A stretch of DNA of 64,000 nucleotides. It comes from Planctomycetota bacterium. GTDB taxonomy: Bacteria > Planctomycetota > UBA8108 > UBA1146. Both the position numbers and the translations under genes were made by a program. How positions within the stretch are numbered: position 1 is the first letter of the stretch; every line of letters begins with the position of its first letter. Of the stretch, positions 43,827 through 53,288 are shown in pieces. Location of the stretch: assembly GCA_014240375.1 (NCBI GenBank), contig JAAZXB010000011.1, forward strand, positions 1-64,000, read 5' to 3'. The notes beneath the pieces are model-generated. The model was given only the letters and a program-made list of their open reading frames with translations, was not told the origin of the DNA and ran no database searches.

Positions 43827-45383
43827 ATGACCGGTATGAAAATCGTGATACTGACACCCCTGCTCGCCCTGATCGGCTCGATCTGCTGCACCGATTCGCA
43901 GCTGACCGCAGCGGAGGATGCTGCACCTCCCAACATCTTGTTCTTCATCGTCGACGACCTCGGCTGGCAAGACACCTCCCTGCGCCTCCACCGGCAGGGT
44001 CCTCCGCACCGCGATGCCTACCGAACACCGCAGTTGCAACGCCTCGCTGCCGAGGGGATCACCTTTACCGATGCCTATGCTTCGTCTCCGGTGTGTACCC
44101 CGACTCGCACCAGCGTGATGACCGGTCGATCCCCGCAGCAGAACCAGATCACCTACTGGATCCTGCACAAGGATCAGGACACCGGACGCGCGCGAGAGGG
44201 GACCAGCCCACCGAGCTGGAAGGTCAATGGGCTGCAGCCCGGCGATGTGACCTTGCCGCTGCTGCTGCAACAAAGGGGCTACCAGACGATTCATGCCGGC
44301 AAGGCGCATCTGGGGGCCAAAGGAACCGCCGGCGAAGACCCCCTTCAGCTCGGTTTCGATGTCAACATCGGAGGCCACGCAGCGGGGGGTCCCGCCGACT
44401 ATCGTGGCAGCAGAAACTTCGCCAAGGATCCCGCTCACCCGGGAAAGTCGGTGTGGGATATCCCGGGCCTGGAGAAGTACCACGGCAAGGATATTTATCT
44501 GACCGAGGCACTGGCACTGGAATCGGTGGCGGCGATTCACGATGCGCACATCCGCAAGAAACCGTTCTTCCTTCACTTCTCACCCTACGCGGTGCACGCT
44601 CCCATCATCGCCAATTCACGCTGGAGTCATCGCTACTCCGAACTGCCAGCGAAGGAAGCCGCCTACGCCACCATGATCGAGACGGTCGATCGTGCACTGG
44701 CCACCCTGCGCAAGGCGCTGGAAGAACTCGAGATTCTCGACAACACCATCATCATCTTCACCAGTGATAACGGTGGCCTGTCGGCTCACGCCCGCAATGG
44801 AAAGGCGCACACCCACAACCATCCACTCAACAGTGGCAAGGGTTCAGCGCTGGAGGGGGGCACCCGAGTACCGCTGGTGATCCGCTGGCCCGGCACCATC
44901 GACGCCGGGCGAATCTGCGCCACTCCGGTGATCAGTCATGACCACTTTCCGACCCTCTTGCAGGTCGCAGGAGTCGAGTGCCCACCCGCTCATCAGAGGA
45001 CCCTTGAGGGAATCAGCCTGGTGCCACTGTTGAGAGGAGAGGACCCGGCGATCGACCCCAATCGGCCGCTCTTCTGGCATATGCCGCACTTCTGGGGACC
45101 ACGAGGACCGGGCATCTTGCCGTTCAGTTCGATCCGCCAGGGACCGTGGAAGATGATCTATTATCACCACCCGCTCCCCACCCGGGTGCTCTATCACCTC
45201 GGCGATGATCTGGCAGAGAAGAACGATCTTTCAAAAGAAAACCCGCAGGTGCTGACGACCTTATCTGCAACACTCGGGAAACACCTGCGCCAGGTCAAGG
45301 CGGGGATGCCAAGCCGTGCAGGTCGGATGATTCCATATCCCGATCGACTGGCGCCGAGCGAGAAAGAATCGAACAAGAAGTGA
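43827..45383 (+). CDS. Secreted sulfatase
   Basis: A 518-residue sulfatase. Signal peptide at about 5-25. The metal site is NILFFIVDDLGWQD; the formylglycine motif is CTPTR (Cys90), followed by SVMTGR. Later motifs are HAGKAHLG, SPYAVHAPI and FTSDNGGLS, and the Pro-rich region GLQPGDVTLP is typical of the family. An ATG three codons downstream could also start it. The convergent rpmB follows after 16 bases. Substrate unknown. Confidence 0.94.
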   Translation: MTGMKIVILTPLLALIGSICCTDSQLTAAEDAAPPNILFFIVDDLGWQDTSLRLHRQGPPHRDAYRTPQLQRLAAEGITFTDAYASSPVCTPTRTSVMTGRSPQQNQITYWILHKDQDTGRAREGTSPPSWKVNGLQPGDVTLPLLLQQRGYQTIHAGKAHLGAKGTAGEDPLQLGFDVNIGGHAAGGPADYRGSRNFAKDPAHPGKSVWDIPGLEKYHGKDIYLTEALALESVAAIHDAHIRKKPFFLHFSPYAVHAPIIANSRWSHRYSELPAKEAAYATMIETVDRALATLRKALEELEILDNTIIIFTSDNGGLSAHARNGKAHTHNHPLNSGKGSALEGGTRVPLVIRWPGTIDAGRICATPVISHDHFPTLLQVAGVECPPAHQRTLEGISLVPLLRGEDPAIDPNRPLFWHMPHFWGPRGPGILPFSSIRQGPWKMIYYHHPLPTRVLYHLGDDLAEKNDLSKENPQVLTTLSATLGKHLRQVKAGMPSRAGRMIPYPDRLAPSEKESNKK

Positions 45384-45399
45384 TCAGATGATGCCGCCG

Positions 45400-45675
45400 T
45401 TACTTGGGTGGCTGGAGAATCCCCGCATCGATGAGGGTACGGTACGCACCCTTCTTCGTGATGGTCTTGAGTGCCCGAACACTGAGACGAACGCGGATGA
45501 ACTGCTCCAGTTCCGGCACCCAGATGCGCTTGTTCTGCAGGTTCACCTTGAAGCGACGCTTGGTCAGTCCGGTGATCTTGGTACCCACTCCACCGAGGTA
45601 CTTGGCTTTACCTCGGATGGCCTTGCGGTTGCCGGATCGAGTTCCGGCTCCAGTGATCTGGCATCGACGCGCCAT
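45400..45675 (-). CDS. rpmB: Large ribosomal subunit protein bL28
   Basis: A 91-residue basic protein that begins MARRCQITGAGTRSGN and continues RRFKVNLQNKRIWVPELEQFIRVRLSVRALKTI, matching bL28 (quoted in part). GAGAAG precedes the ATG at 45675; a longer frame to 46017 is non-homologous. It stands alone, convergent with a sulfatase gene. Confidence 0.95.
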   Translation of the reverse strand: MARRCQITGAGTRSGNRKAIRGKAKYLGGVGTKITGLTKRRFKVNLQNKRIWVPELEQFIRVRLSVRALKTITKKGAYRTLIDAGILQPPK

Positions 45676-46256
45676 CTTCTCGGTCCTGTCCATTGCCCGG
45701 GGAGCCTGCGCTGCACCCGGTCGGTTCACGGCTTTCAACCATCGCCCGGTAGATTCGGGCCACTCTTGGCAATCGCAAGCAAGGAGGGTACCGATGTCCC
45801 TCCCATCGGTCAACCGAACCGGAAACCCGGTCTTGTGCTTCATCCGCCGATGATGACCCTCCTCGGGCCTTCCATCGGCCCTCGAGAGTCTTGAATCGCA
45901 AACGCCATGAAATCGACAGTTCCCCGGGACCGACCGCTCAATAGAGCCACAACTCATTTCAATGAAAGCACTTACATCCACTGTCGAAGTCCGAAGTGTG
46001 GGGGTTTCAGGGGTCATTCCAGTTCAATCCGGTTCATTCCGGGGCCTTCCAGCAGATTCAATGCCAGCCGTTCGTAACGGGTCGGTCATCGCTCCCATCG
46101 GCGAATTGCTTCGATTCCCTCGCGGTCACCTCGCCATCGCTTGCCCTTCTGCCGCTCCTCCCCACATCTCCGAGACCCCGACGATCCCGCTCCTTCCTTC
46201 TGGACCCGAGGCCGCGATCCGACATCATGCTGGGTACCCAAGAGAGGAACCTAACC
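45676..46256. other. Intergenic region between divergent rpmB and galM
   Basis: About 580 bp without a supported gene. A stretch around 46005-46060 contains loosely repeated words (GTCATTCCAG, GTTCAATCCG, GTTCATTCCG). Promoters for rpmB and galM should lie here but I could not place them with confidence. Confidence 0.45.
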
Positions 46257-47468
46257 GTGAATTTTGAACGACTCATGAAATACTCTTTTCGCACCCTTCT
46301 CCTGAGCGCAGTGGCGATCACCGTCAGCTGTCAGGGACCTGGAGAATGGATCCGCGAAACCAAAGATGGAATGGGACCTGCAGTGACCGATGGAATCGTG
46401 GTGGAGCCATGGGGCCAGATCGACGGGGTGAAGATTCAACGATTCACTCTCGACAATGGTCGAATGCGTGTGCGTATCATCGACTACGGAGCGACCGTGA
46501 CCGAGTGCCTGGTTCCGGGACCCGGAGGAGAGATGATCGATATCGTTCTGGGATTCGATGATCTAGAGGGATACATCGAACGATCGCAGTACTTCGGCTG
46601 CATCGTCGGACGGTGTGCCAATCGAATCGACTCCGGAAAGTTCACTCTCAACGGTGCCGAATACGCTCTGGCCACAAATAATGGCGACCATCATCTGCAC
46701 GGTGGAGTGAAGGGTTTTGACAAATCAGTCTGGAGTGCGCGACCCCTCGCCAGTGAAGACGGAATCGGCATCGAGTTACTGCTGACCAGCGCCGATGGAG
46801 ACGAGGGATATCCTGGTGAAGTCCACGCAACCGTGCGTTACACCTTGACCGACGACGATGTACTTCTTGTCGAGATGACTGCCGAGACCGATCGCGCCAC
46901 GCCGGTCAATCTGGCTCACCACTCCTACTGGAATCTGGCCGGGCACTCCTCCGGATCGATGCTCGAACAGGTTCTGACACTCAATTGCAGCCGCTATACA
47001 GCGGGAGAGAACCTGATCCCCACCGGGGAAATCACCCCCGTGAGTGGCTCACCGCTCGATTTTACAGCGGCCAAGGCGATCGGTACCGATATCGGGGCGC
47101 TGCCCGGCAACGGCGACGGCGACCCGGGTGGCTACGACCACAACTTCGTCATCGACGGATTCAGTCTCAAGGAGGTCGGCACTCTTCGATTTGCCGCCCG
47201 TGCCTTCGATCCCGCCAGCGGCACCTCGATGGAGATCTGGACGGACCAGCCGGGGATCCAGTTCTACAGTGGCAACTTCCTCGATGGAATCGCTGGCAAG
47301 AACGGTGCGGTGTACCAGAAACACGGAGCGTTCTGTCTCGAGAGTCAACTGTGGCCCGATGCGATCAACAAGCAAGACAACGGCGCCTGGCCCACGGTGA
47401 TCCTGCAACCGGGAAGCAGTTACAAGCATACGATGGAACACCGCTTCCTCTTTGACGGAGGGGCCTGA
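46257..47468 (+). CDS. galM: Aldose 1-epimerase (mutarotase), exported
   Basis: A 403-residue mutarotase that interconverts alpha and beta forms of free aldoses. The GTG at 46257 follows AGAGAGGAA; an ATG at 46275 would shorten it by six residues. A hydrophobic signal with a possible lipobox (TVSC) suggests export, unusual for a cytoplasmic-type enzyme but common in polymer degraders. Family motifs: GCIVGRCANRI, HHLHGGVKGFDKSVW (catalytic His), HHSYWNLAG (second His), GYDHNFV and the base Glu in CLESQLWPDA. It ends 2 bases before the next gene, so is co-transcribed with it. Confidence 0.93.
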   Translation: MNFERLMKYSFRTLLLSAVAITVSCQGPGEWIRETKDGMGPAVTDGIVVEPWGQIDGVKIQRFTLDNGRMRVRIIDYGATVTECLVPGPGGEMIDIVLGFDDLEGYIERSQYFGCIVGRCANRIDSGKFTLNGAEYALATNNGDHHLHGGVKGFDKSVWSARPLASEDGIGIELLLTSADGDEGYPGEVHATVRYTLTDDDVLLVEMTAETDRATPVNLAHHSYWNLAGHSSGSMLEQVLTLNCSRYTAGENLIPTGEITPVSGSPLDFTAAKAIGTDIGALPGNGDGDPGGYDHNFVIDGFSLKEVGTLRFAARAFDPASGTSMEIWTDQPGIQFYSGNFLDGIAGKNGAVYQKHGAFCLESQLWPDAINKQDNGAWPTVILQPGSSYKHTMEHRFLFDGGA

Positions 47469-47470
47469 CC

Positions 47471-47947
47471 TTGATCCGACACCTTCTGCTGCTGGTCGCG
47501 CTGGGCAACATCGGATTCGGTGTCTGGGTGATGATCGAACCGAGAATGGTCATCGACCAGATGCTCGAGTGGCAGGGGAGCGAACCCTACAGCGGTGTGC
47601 TTTCCGCCGCTTCGTTGGGAGAGATGCGAGCATTGATGGGAGGCCTGGTGACGATGCTCGGTGTCGTAACCGTGCGCGCGCTGTGGAACCCGATCTATGC
47701 CACGTGGCTACAACCGTTGGCGTGGTGTTACCTGGGAACTGCGCTGGCACGCGCCTCCAGCTTGCTCCTCGATGGCGATTCCTTCTCCAGATACACCATC
47801 ATCTGTGTGGCGATCGAGGGGAGTACCGCCCTGTTGCTTGGAATTCATTGCCAGCGACTGCTGCGGGAACAAGAACAGGAACAGGAACAGCTGGAAGACG
47901 AGGAAGAGCGGGAAGACTCCGAGGAGATGTACGAGGAGGAATATTGA
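47471..47947 (+). CDS. Membrane protein with acidic C-terminus
   Basis: A 158-residue protein with about four helices (5-22, 45-70, 78-96 and 105-125) and a very acidic tail (EQEQEQEQLEDEEEREDSEEMYEEEY). The layout recalls small four-helix DUF4345-like membrane proteins, which I cannot confirm. The TGA overlaps the TTG start of the oxidoreductase (TTGA), so the two are coupled. Confidence 0.75.
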   Translation: MIRHLLLLVALGNIGFGVWVMIEPRMVIDQMLEWQGSEPYSGVLSAASLGEMRALMGGLVTMLGVVTVRALWNPIYATWLQPLAWCYLGTALARASSLLLDGDSFSRYTIICVAIEGSTALLLGIHCQRLLREQEQEQEQLEDEEEREDSEEMYEEEY

Positions 47948-49287
47948 GTCCCACACACACGGATGAGAATGCTGAGGCCACTTCGCCCATCACCCGACGA
48001 GAACTCTTTAAACTCGGTGCCAGTGCCACTGCAGCGGTGAGCCTATTTCACATCGTTCCCGCTCATGTCCTCGGCGGACCGGGCAGGATTGCGCCCAGCG
48101 ACACCATCACTCATGGCATCATCGGCTGTGGTGGTATCAGCAGGAGCGGCGCACACATCCGTCCCCATCGTGAGGGACAAACCGCAACAACCCTGGCGCT
48201 GTGCGATGTCGATGCCCACCGCCTTGCGGATGGTCTGAAACACGCCGGCGGAAACTGCAGCGGCTACAGCGACTGGCGTCAAATGCTCGACCGTACGGAC
48301 ATCGATGTGATGCACATCTGCACTCCCCCTCACTGGCACGCACTGATGAGCGTGGCGGCGGCACGAGCCGGATTCGATGTGTGGTGCGAGAAGCCGATGA
48401 GTCGCACCATCGATGAGGGAATGAAGGTGGTGCAGGAGATCGAACGAACCGAGGCGGTGTTCCGCCTCAATACCTGGTTCCGCTTCGAGGGTGGATTGTA
48501 CGGACTGGGCAGCCCCGCCAACCGCATCAAGAAACTGGTCCGCTCGGGACGCCTCGGAGGTCCACTTCGAGTTCGTGTCAGTCCCGACACCGGCTTCGCC
48601 TGGAAGATGTACTGGACCGGAAAACCGCAACTGGCCCCGCAACCGGTGCCCGACCACTTCAACTACGACGCCTGGCTGGGTCCAGCCCCCTACAAGCCCT
48701 ACACCGCTCACCGCACCCACGGCTCCTTTCGTGGCTACTGGGATTACGACGGTGGGGGCCTCGCCGACATGGGGCAGCACTACCTCGACCCGGTGCAGTG
48801 GATCCTCGACAAGGACCACACATCACCCTCGGAGATCAGTGCCATCGCGCCATGGCCGCAACACCCCGATTCATGCGGACCGTGGGGCAAGGTGATGTTG
48901 AAGTACCAGGATGGAACCGAGTTGATCCTCGAATCGAGGGAGTGGGGGCCGAAGGATCCCGCGGGACTACCGTACATCGAAGGACCCAACGGCAAGGTGT
49001 TTCGGGGCATGCGCACCGAACCGGCAGATCTTCTCGATGGCATCGACGACCTGCCCGATCCGCCCCAAGCGGGGCCCACCAATTTCGACGAATCGGTGCG
49101 AACTCGCCAGCGCTTTGCCCTCAACGAATCGAACGGGCACCGCTCGTGCAGCCTCGTCAACCTCGCCAACATCGCGATTCGAACCGGACGCAAACTACAG
49201 TATGACCCGGTCGGGCAGACCTTCCCCGGTGATGAGGAAGCCAATCGGCTGATCCGTCAGCCGATGCGAGCACCCTGGCGAATCTGA
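47944..49287 (+). CDS. Tat-exported Gfo/Idh/MocA-family oxidoreductase
   Basis: A 447-residue NAD(P)-dependent oxidoreductase of the Gfo/Idh/MocA type. The start is the TTG at 47944, four bases after GAGGAGG; the upstream open frame (from 47452) lies in an unrelated reading frame of the previous gene. A Tat signal (TRRELFKLGASATAA) at about 19-34 implies export with bound cofactor. Motifs: IIGCGGISRSGAH (dinucleotide binding), CEKPMSRTIDEG, and late YDGGGLADMGQHYLDP. These enzymes act on sugar or inositol substrates; the substrate is unknown. It is in an operon with galM. Confidence 0.93.
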   Translation: MSPTHTDENAEATSPITRRELFKLGASATAAVSLFHIVPAHVLGGPGRIAPSDTITHGIIGCGGISRSGAHIRPHREGQTATTLALCDVDAHRLADGLKHAGGNCSGYSDWRQMLDRTDIDVMHICTPPHWHALMSVAAARAGFDVWCEKPMSRTIDEGMKVVQEIERTEAVFRLNTWFRFEGGLYGLGSPANRIKKLVRSGRLGGPLRVRVSPDTGFAWKMYWTGKPQLAPQPVPDHFNYDAWLGPAPYKPYTAHRTHGSFRGYWDYDGGGLADMGQHYLDPVQWILDKDHTSPSEISAIAPWPQHPDSCGPWGKVMLKYQDGTELILESREWGPKDPAGLPYIEGPNGKVFRGMRTEPADLLDGIDDLPDPPQAGPTNFDESVRTRQRFALNESNGHRSCSLVNLANIAIRTGRKLQYDPVGQTFPGDEEANRLIRQPMRAPWRI

Positions 49288-49293
49288 TCTCCG

Positions 49294-49365
49294 AGCGGAC
49301 GGCATTGTGCTAGCGGACGGCATTGTGCTAGCGGACGGCATTGTGCTAGCGGACGGCATTGCGCT
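49294..49365. repeat. 18-bp tandem repeat, four units, between convergent genes
   Basis: Four exact or near-exact units AGCGGACGGCATTGTGCT (18 bp) start at 49294, 49312, 49330 and 49348; the last has C for T near the end. The array fills the gap between the oxidoreductase stop (49287) and the sulfatase stop (49364). It is like the arrays at 1662 and 33273 in style but not in sequence. Confidence 0.95.
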
Positions 49366-50992
49366 ATCGGTTCAACGGCCACGGTTTAACCTGAGCGCGC
49401 TGGGCCCACTGCTGGTAGCTGCTCTGCAAGGCATTGACCAGTTGCGGTTTCTGGGCTGCGAGGTCATGGAGCTCGGTGCGATCTGCCTCCATGTCGAACA
49501 ATTGCCACGGCCGGTTGTGACGCGCGACCAGTTTCCAGCGCCCCAGTCTCACTGCCCGATTCCCCTCGTGTTCCCAGAAGATGGGACGTTCGGTGGCGGG
49601 CTTCCCCGCAAAAATCGGCAGCAAGCTCACCCCCTCGATCGGCTGCATGGCGATTCCATCCAGTTCAGTGATCGGTGCCGCCCCTGCGGCATCGAGGCAG
49701 GTCGAAACCAGATCGATGACATGCCCGGGTCCATCGTGAATCACACCCTTGCCCTGTAACCCTGCGGGCCAGTGTGCAATCAGTGGCGACGAGATCCCGC
49801 CCTCGTGAACATGGTGCTTGTAGAGCAGAAAGGGGGTGTTGGAGGCGTTTGCCCACGGCAATCCGTAACTCTGATAGGTCACCTCCGGACCCGGTAGCAT
49901 CTTCGGGTTGTTGCCATTTTTCACCTCGCGACCGTCACGGGTTTTTTCCGGGATGGTCAGACTCTTCCAGCCCGATGTGATCTCCTCGGCACAACCACCA
50001 TTGTCAGCCAGAAACAGCAGTAACGTGTTCTCGAGTCGACCCTGCGCCTCGAGTGCATCCACGATGCGGCCGATGCCGCGATCGAGTTGTTCGATCTGAG
50101 CCGCGTAGACCTCCATCCGCCGCTCTTGCCAGGGGTGGTTCGGCGTTTCCTGCCAGCTCTTGATTCGAGAATCACGAGGCGATAGATCCCACGCCTCATC
50201 GATCAACCCCATGTCGCGCTGACGTTTCAGTCGCGCGTCTCGCATCGCATCCCAACCGTCGCGATAGCGCCCCTGGACCCTTTCGATGTCAGCGGGGCGA
50301 GCGTGAAGCGGCCAGTGGGGAGCGGTGTACGAGACATACATGAACATCGGAGCCGCTTTGCTATGGGAGGCATTCTGCTCGATGAACTTTGCCGCTTCTT
50401 CACTGATGGCATCGGTGTAATGGTAGTCCCCTTCAGGAGCCGGGAGATATTGTTCGCCCCGGGTCAGCGAGACCGGATCGTAGTAGGAACCACCTCCGTG
50501 AATGGTGCCAAAGAAGTGCTGAAACCCCCGGTCGATGGGCCAGTTGGTCCGCTTCTTCGGCTCGATCCGCTGCTTTGCCTTGCCGAGATTGTGCGTGACG
50601 TGCCACTTGCCCGACATGTAGGTGCGGTAGCCGGCGGCAGTCAGGTGTTCAGCGATGGTCGCGGTCGTCGGGGACAGTTCGCCTCGATAGCCCGACGAGC
50701 CGCCGTCGTACACCATGTGACCGACACCCGCCTGGTGAGCATAGAGACCGGTCAGTAGTGATGCCCGCGTCGGACAGCAGCGAGCCGTGTTGTAGAACTG
50801 GCTCAAACGAACACCTCCGGCGGCCAGTTCATCGAGATTCGGAGTCTCGATCTCACCGCCGAAACATCCGATATCAGACCAACCCATGTCATCGGCCATG
50901 ATGACGATGATGTCGGGTCGTGACGGCTGGCAAACAGGCAACTCCAACACCGGGAAAATACTCAACAAGCAAAATGACAACAGATGATTCAT
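49364..50992 (-). CDS. Secreted sulfatase (arylsulfatase A type)
   Basis: A 542-residue sulfatase. A weak signal (about 3-20) precedes RPDIIVIMADDMGWSDIGCFGGE, with the usual Asp pair for calcium. The formylglycine motif is CCPTR (Cys72), then ASLLTGLYAHQAGVG. Other motifs are MSGKWHV, LFLADNGG and DMEADRTELHDLAAQKP. The length and motif order match arylsulfatase A-like enzymes of planctomycetes. It is convergent with the oxidoreductase, with a tandem repeat at its 3' end. Confidence 0.95.
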   Translation of the reverse strand: MNHLLSFCLLSIFPVLELPVCQPSRPDIIVIMADDMGWSDIGCFGGEIETPNLDELAAGGVRLSQFYNTARCCPTRASLLTGLYAHQAGVGHMVYDGGSSGYRGELSPTTATIAEHLTAAGYRTYMSGKWHVTHNLGKAKQRIEPKKRTNWPIDRGFQHFFGTIHGGGSYYDPVSLTRGEQYLPAPEGDYHYTDAISEEAAKFIEQNASHSKAAPMFMYVSYTAPHWPLHARPADIERVQGRYRDGWDAMRDARLKRQRDMGLIDEAWDLSPRDSRIKSWQETPNHPWQERRMEVYAAQIEQLDRGIGRIVDALEAQGRLENTLLLFLADNGGCAEEITSGWKSLTIPEKTRDGREVKNGNNPKMLPGPEVTYQSYGLPWANASNTPFLLYKHHVHEGGISSPLIAHWPAGLQGKGVIHDGPGHVIDLVSTCLDAAGAAPITELDGIAMQPIEGVSLLPIFAGKPATERPIFWEHEGNRAVRLGRWKLVARHNRPWQLFDMEADRTELHDLAAQKPQLVNALQSSYQQWAQRAQVKPWPLNR

Positions 50993-51144
50993 CTAGTACT
51001 CCTCCAGCGAATTGACTGCTCTTGTCCCTTGAGAATTGTCGCCCTGGCGGATTCCATTCAGTTTCCAGTTATTTTGTCTTATGCTGCTTCTCCATAGCAC
51101 GATTGACCCAAACCGAATTTCGAGACGAAATCGAGGCACCGGTG

Positions 51145-53061
51145 ATGCCCGCCAGCAAGCCGCCCATCACTTCTGTACTCATCGGTTTCCTGCTGGGTTT
51201 CTTCATCCTTGCAGGACCATCCGAGAACCACTTTGGATCCCATCATCCAGTCTATTCTCAGGATCCTCCTCCAGCGCCAACTGTCGAGGATGATGATCTC
51301 CTCGATGATGATCTCCTCGATGACGATCTGCTCGATGACGATCAACCGTTACCTGGGAAACCTCCAGAGAATACACCTGTCCACCAGGCATCCGGCGACA
51401 ATTCTCTCGATGCTCACGGTAGCCTCTTTGCAGAGAACAACTTTCCCTCGGCAGACCGATGTGCAAGTTGCCATCCCAAACAATATCGAGAGTGGTCCGT
51501 TTCTCAGCACGCATACTCTCAATTGAGTCCGCTGATGGTGTCGATGCAAATCGCCTTGAACAAGGGTACCAGTTCCACCACAGGAGATTTTTGTGTTCGC
51601 TGCCATACACCCATCGGATCCGACATCGGCGAACCCGCCAACATTTCGAACCTCGATCGACACCCCATCTCGAGAGAGGGAGTTACCTGTGTCGTCTGTC
51701 ACCGTATCAGTGCTCCCTACCGAAAGGTCATGGGAAGACTGGGGATCGACAGGGGAGATCTCATCGCTCCCGTGAAAGGTGCCCTCGGCAATGCAGAAAT
51801 GATGCGCGTACTCGGTGAACCTGAATCGTTTCAGGTAAATACTGATCGCAACGATGTCGGTCGCGACATCCACGCTGAGGTAGAGAAGTTTCCTGAGCTG
51901 GAAGACCCATCCTTCTGCGGAAGTTGCCACGAGGTCTACACACCCAACGGATTCCGAGTTCATGATGTTCTCAGCGAGTATCGAAACTCTCCCGCAGCGG
52001 CCCAGGGAATTTCATGCAACGATTGCCACATGGGTAAGGAAGAGGGGATCCCGTCCGGTTATGAACAAGGCCCCGGTGCGGTGGTCGGTGGAGAAAAGAC
52101 AACCAACAGGAAGTTGACGAATCATTTCTTTGCAGGCCCTGACTACTCCCTGCTCCATCCCGGTGTTTTCCCCATCAACAAACGGGCCCAGGATCTCAAA
52201 TCGATCTCCGAATGGTGCCTCTTCGATGTAGACAGCGGCTGGGGTACCGACAAATTCGAAGACGATTGCCCGGATCACTTCGAATTCCCCGCAGCATGGA
52301 ATTCCATCGATGATCGATACAGCGCACGTGAGATCATCGATGAACAGCTCGAACTGCTCGATTGGGCCAAGCAACAGCGGATCGAGATGATGCAGCGAGG
52401 CTTCGGACTTTCCGATATCCGTGTCAATTCGGCGGGTGAAGAGGGAATCGAATTCGAGATCGACGTGAAAAACCTCTCCAGCGGGCACAATCTCCCCGCC
52501 GACAAGATCGGGAGGATTTTTGTCCTCCAGGTCGAAGTTACCGATTCACGAGGAGATCTCGTTTTCATCTCCGGAGATCGTGACCCGAACGGCGATGTCA
52601 GGGATGGATTCTCCCTTTATGTCCGTAATGGTGAGGTCGCACTGGATGAACAGCTGTTCAATCTGCAATCCAGAGTGTTGACCAGAAACGTGCGTGGAGG
52701 AGAGCGGGAACAGGTGCTCACGGCCCATCACTCGGTCTCGGCCCTCCCCTTCATCCGTCCCGCCTCCAGGCCCAATAACGTATACGGCCACCCCAAAGGA
52801 GTAAGAAAACACCATCGAAGTATCGAACCGCTGGGACATCGAACGGCCAAATATCGAGTTGCAGGAAAACTACTCACCGGTCGGGGACCATACTCGATCA
52901 AGACGAAATTCATCTCTCAATCGGTCCCCGTGAACCTGATTCTTCACACGATGCATGTCGGATTCGATTACGGTCTCTCACCTCGAGCACTGGCCGAGAA
53001 ACTCGTCGATGGCGCCATCGTGATCGCCGAGAAATCAACGGTTGTAATAGTGCCCCAGTGA
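51145..53061 (+). CDS. Five-heme cytochrome c with N-terminal Asp/Leu repeat (copy 1)
   Basis: A 638-residue exported cytochrome. The ATG at 51145 has GAGG upstream; a longer frame starts at 51022 but its first 41 residues lack a signal. Signal at about 9-24, then a DDLLD repeat (49-67). Five CxxCH heme motifs follow: CASCH (106-110), CVRCH (150-154), CVVCH (182-186), CGSCH (258-262) and CNDCH (291-295), spaced as in cytochrome c554-type proteins. The C-terminal 300 residues are heme-free: helical up to about 430, then beta-like. It is about two-thirds identical by eye to the next gene (duplication), both probably periplasmic or outer-membrane electron carriers. It opens the electron-transfer cluster. 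Confidence 0.92.
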   Translation: MPASKPPITSVLIGFLLGFFILAGPSENHFGSHHPVYSQDPPPAPTVEDDDLLDDDLLDDDLLDDDQPLPGKPPENTPVHQASGDNSLDAHGSLFAENNFPSADRCASCHPKQYREWSVSQHAYSQLSPLMVSMQIALNKGTSSTTGDFCVRCHTPIGSDIGEPANISNLDRHPISREGVTCVVCHRISAPYRKVMGRLGIDRGDLIAPVKGALGNAEMMRVLGEPESFQVNTDRNDVGRDIHAEVEKFPELEDPSFCGSCHEVYTPNGFRVHDVLSEYRNSPAAAQGISCNDCHMGKEEGIPSGYEQGPGAVVGGEKTTNRKLTNHFFAGPDYSLLHPGVFPINKRAQDLKSISEWCLFDVDSGWGTDKFEDDCPDHFEFPAAWNSIDDRYSAREIIDEQLELLDWAKQQRIEMMQRGFGLSDIRVNSAGEEGIEFEIDVKNLSSGHNLPADKIGRIFVLQVEVTDSRGDLVFISGDRDPNGDVRDGFSLYVRNGEVALDEQLFNLQSRVLTRNVRGGEREQVLTAHHSVSALPFIRPASRPNNVYGHPKGVRKHHRSIEPLGHRTAKYRVAGKLLTGRGPYSIKTKFISQSVPVNLILHTMHVGFDYGLSPRALAEKLVDGAIVIAEKSTVVIVPQ

Positions 53062-53288
53062 AGAAGACTCCCCTCGATCTCCCGGTCTGATCATTTCGCG
53101 AGAAAGACCGTGTGAATCACCTCGCCATGACCAAATTGTTCATCGAAAAGGAACCACTCAAAGCCGTACAGAGTTGGTAGTATGCAGCCAAGAAGTTGGT
53201 CGCCTGAGAATCTGGGGTGATCATCTCGAACAGTTACGGCGATCCGGGATTGGGTTCAGAGTTCTTCCCGGATGCCAAGGAGGTAATC

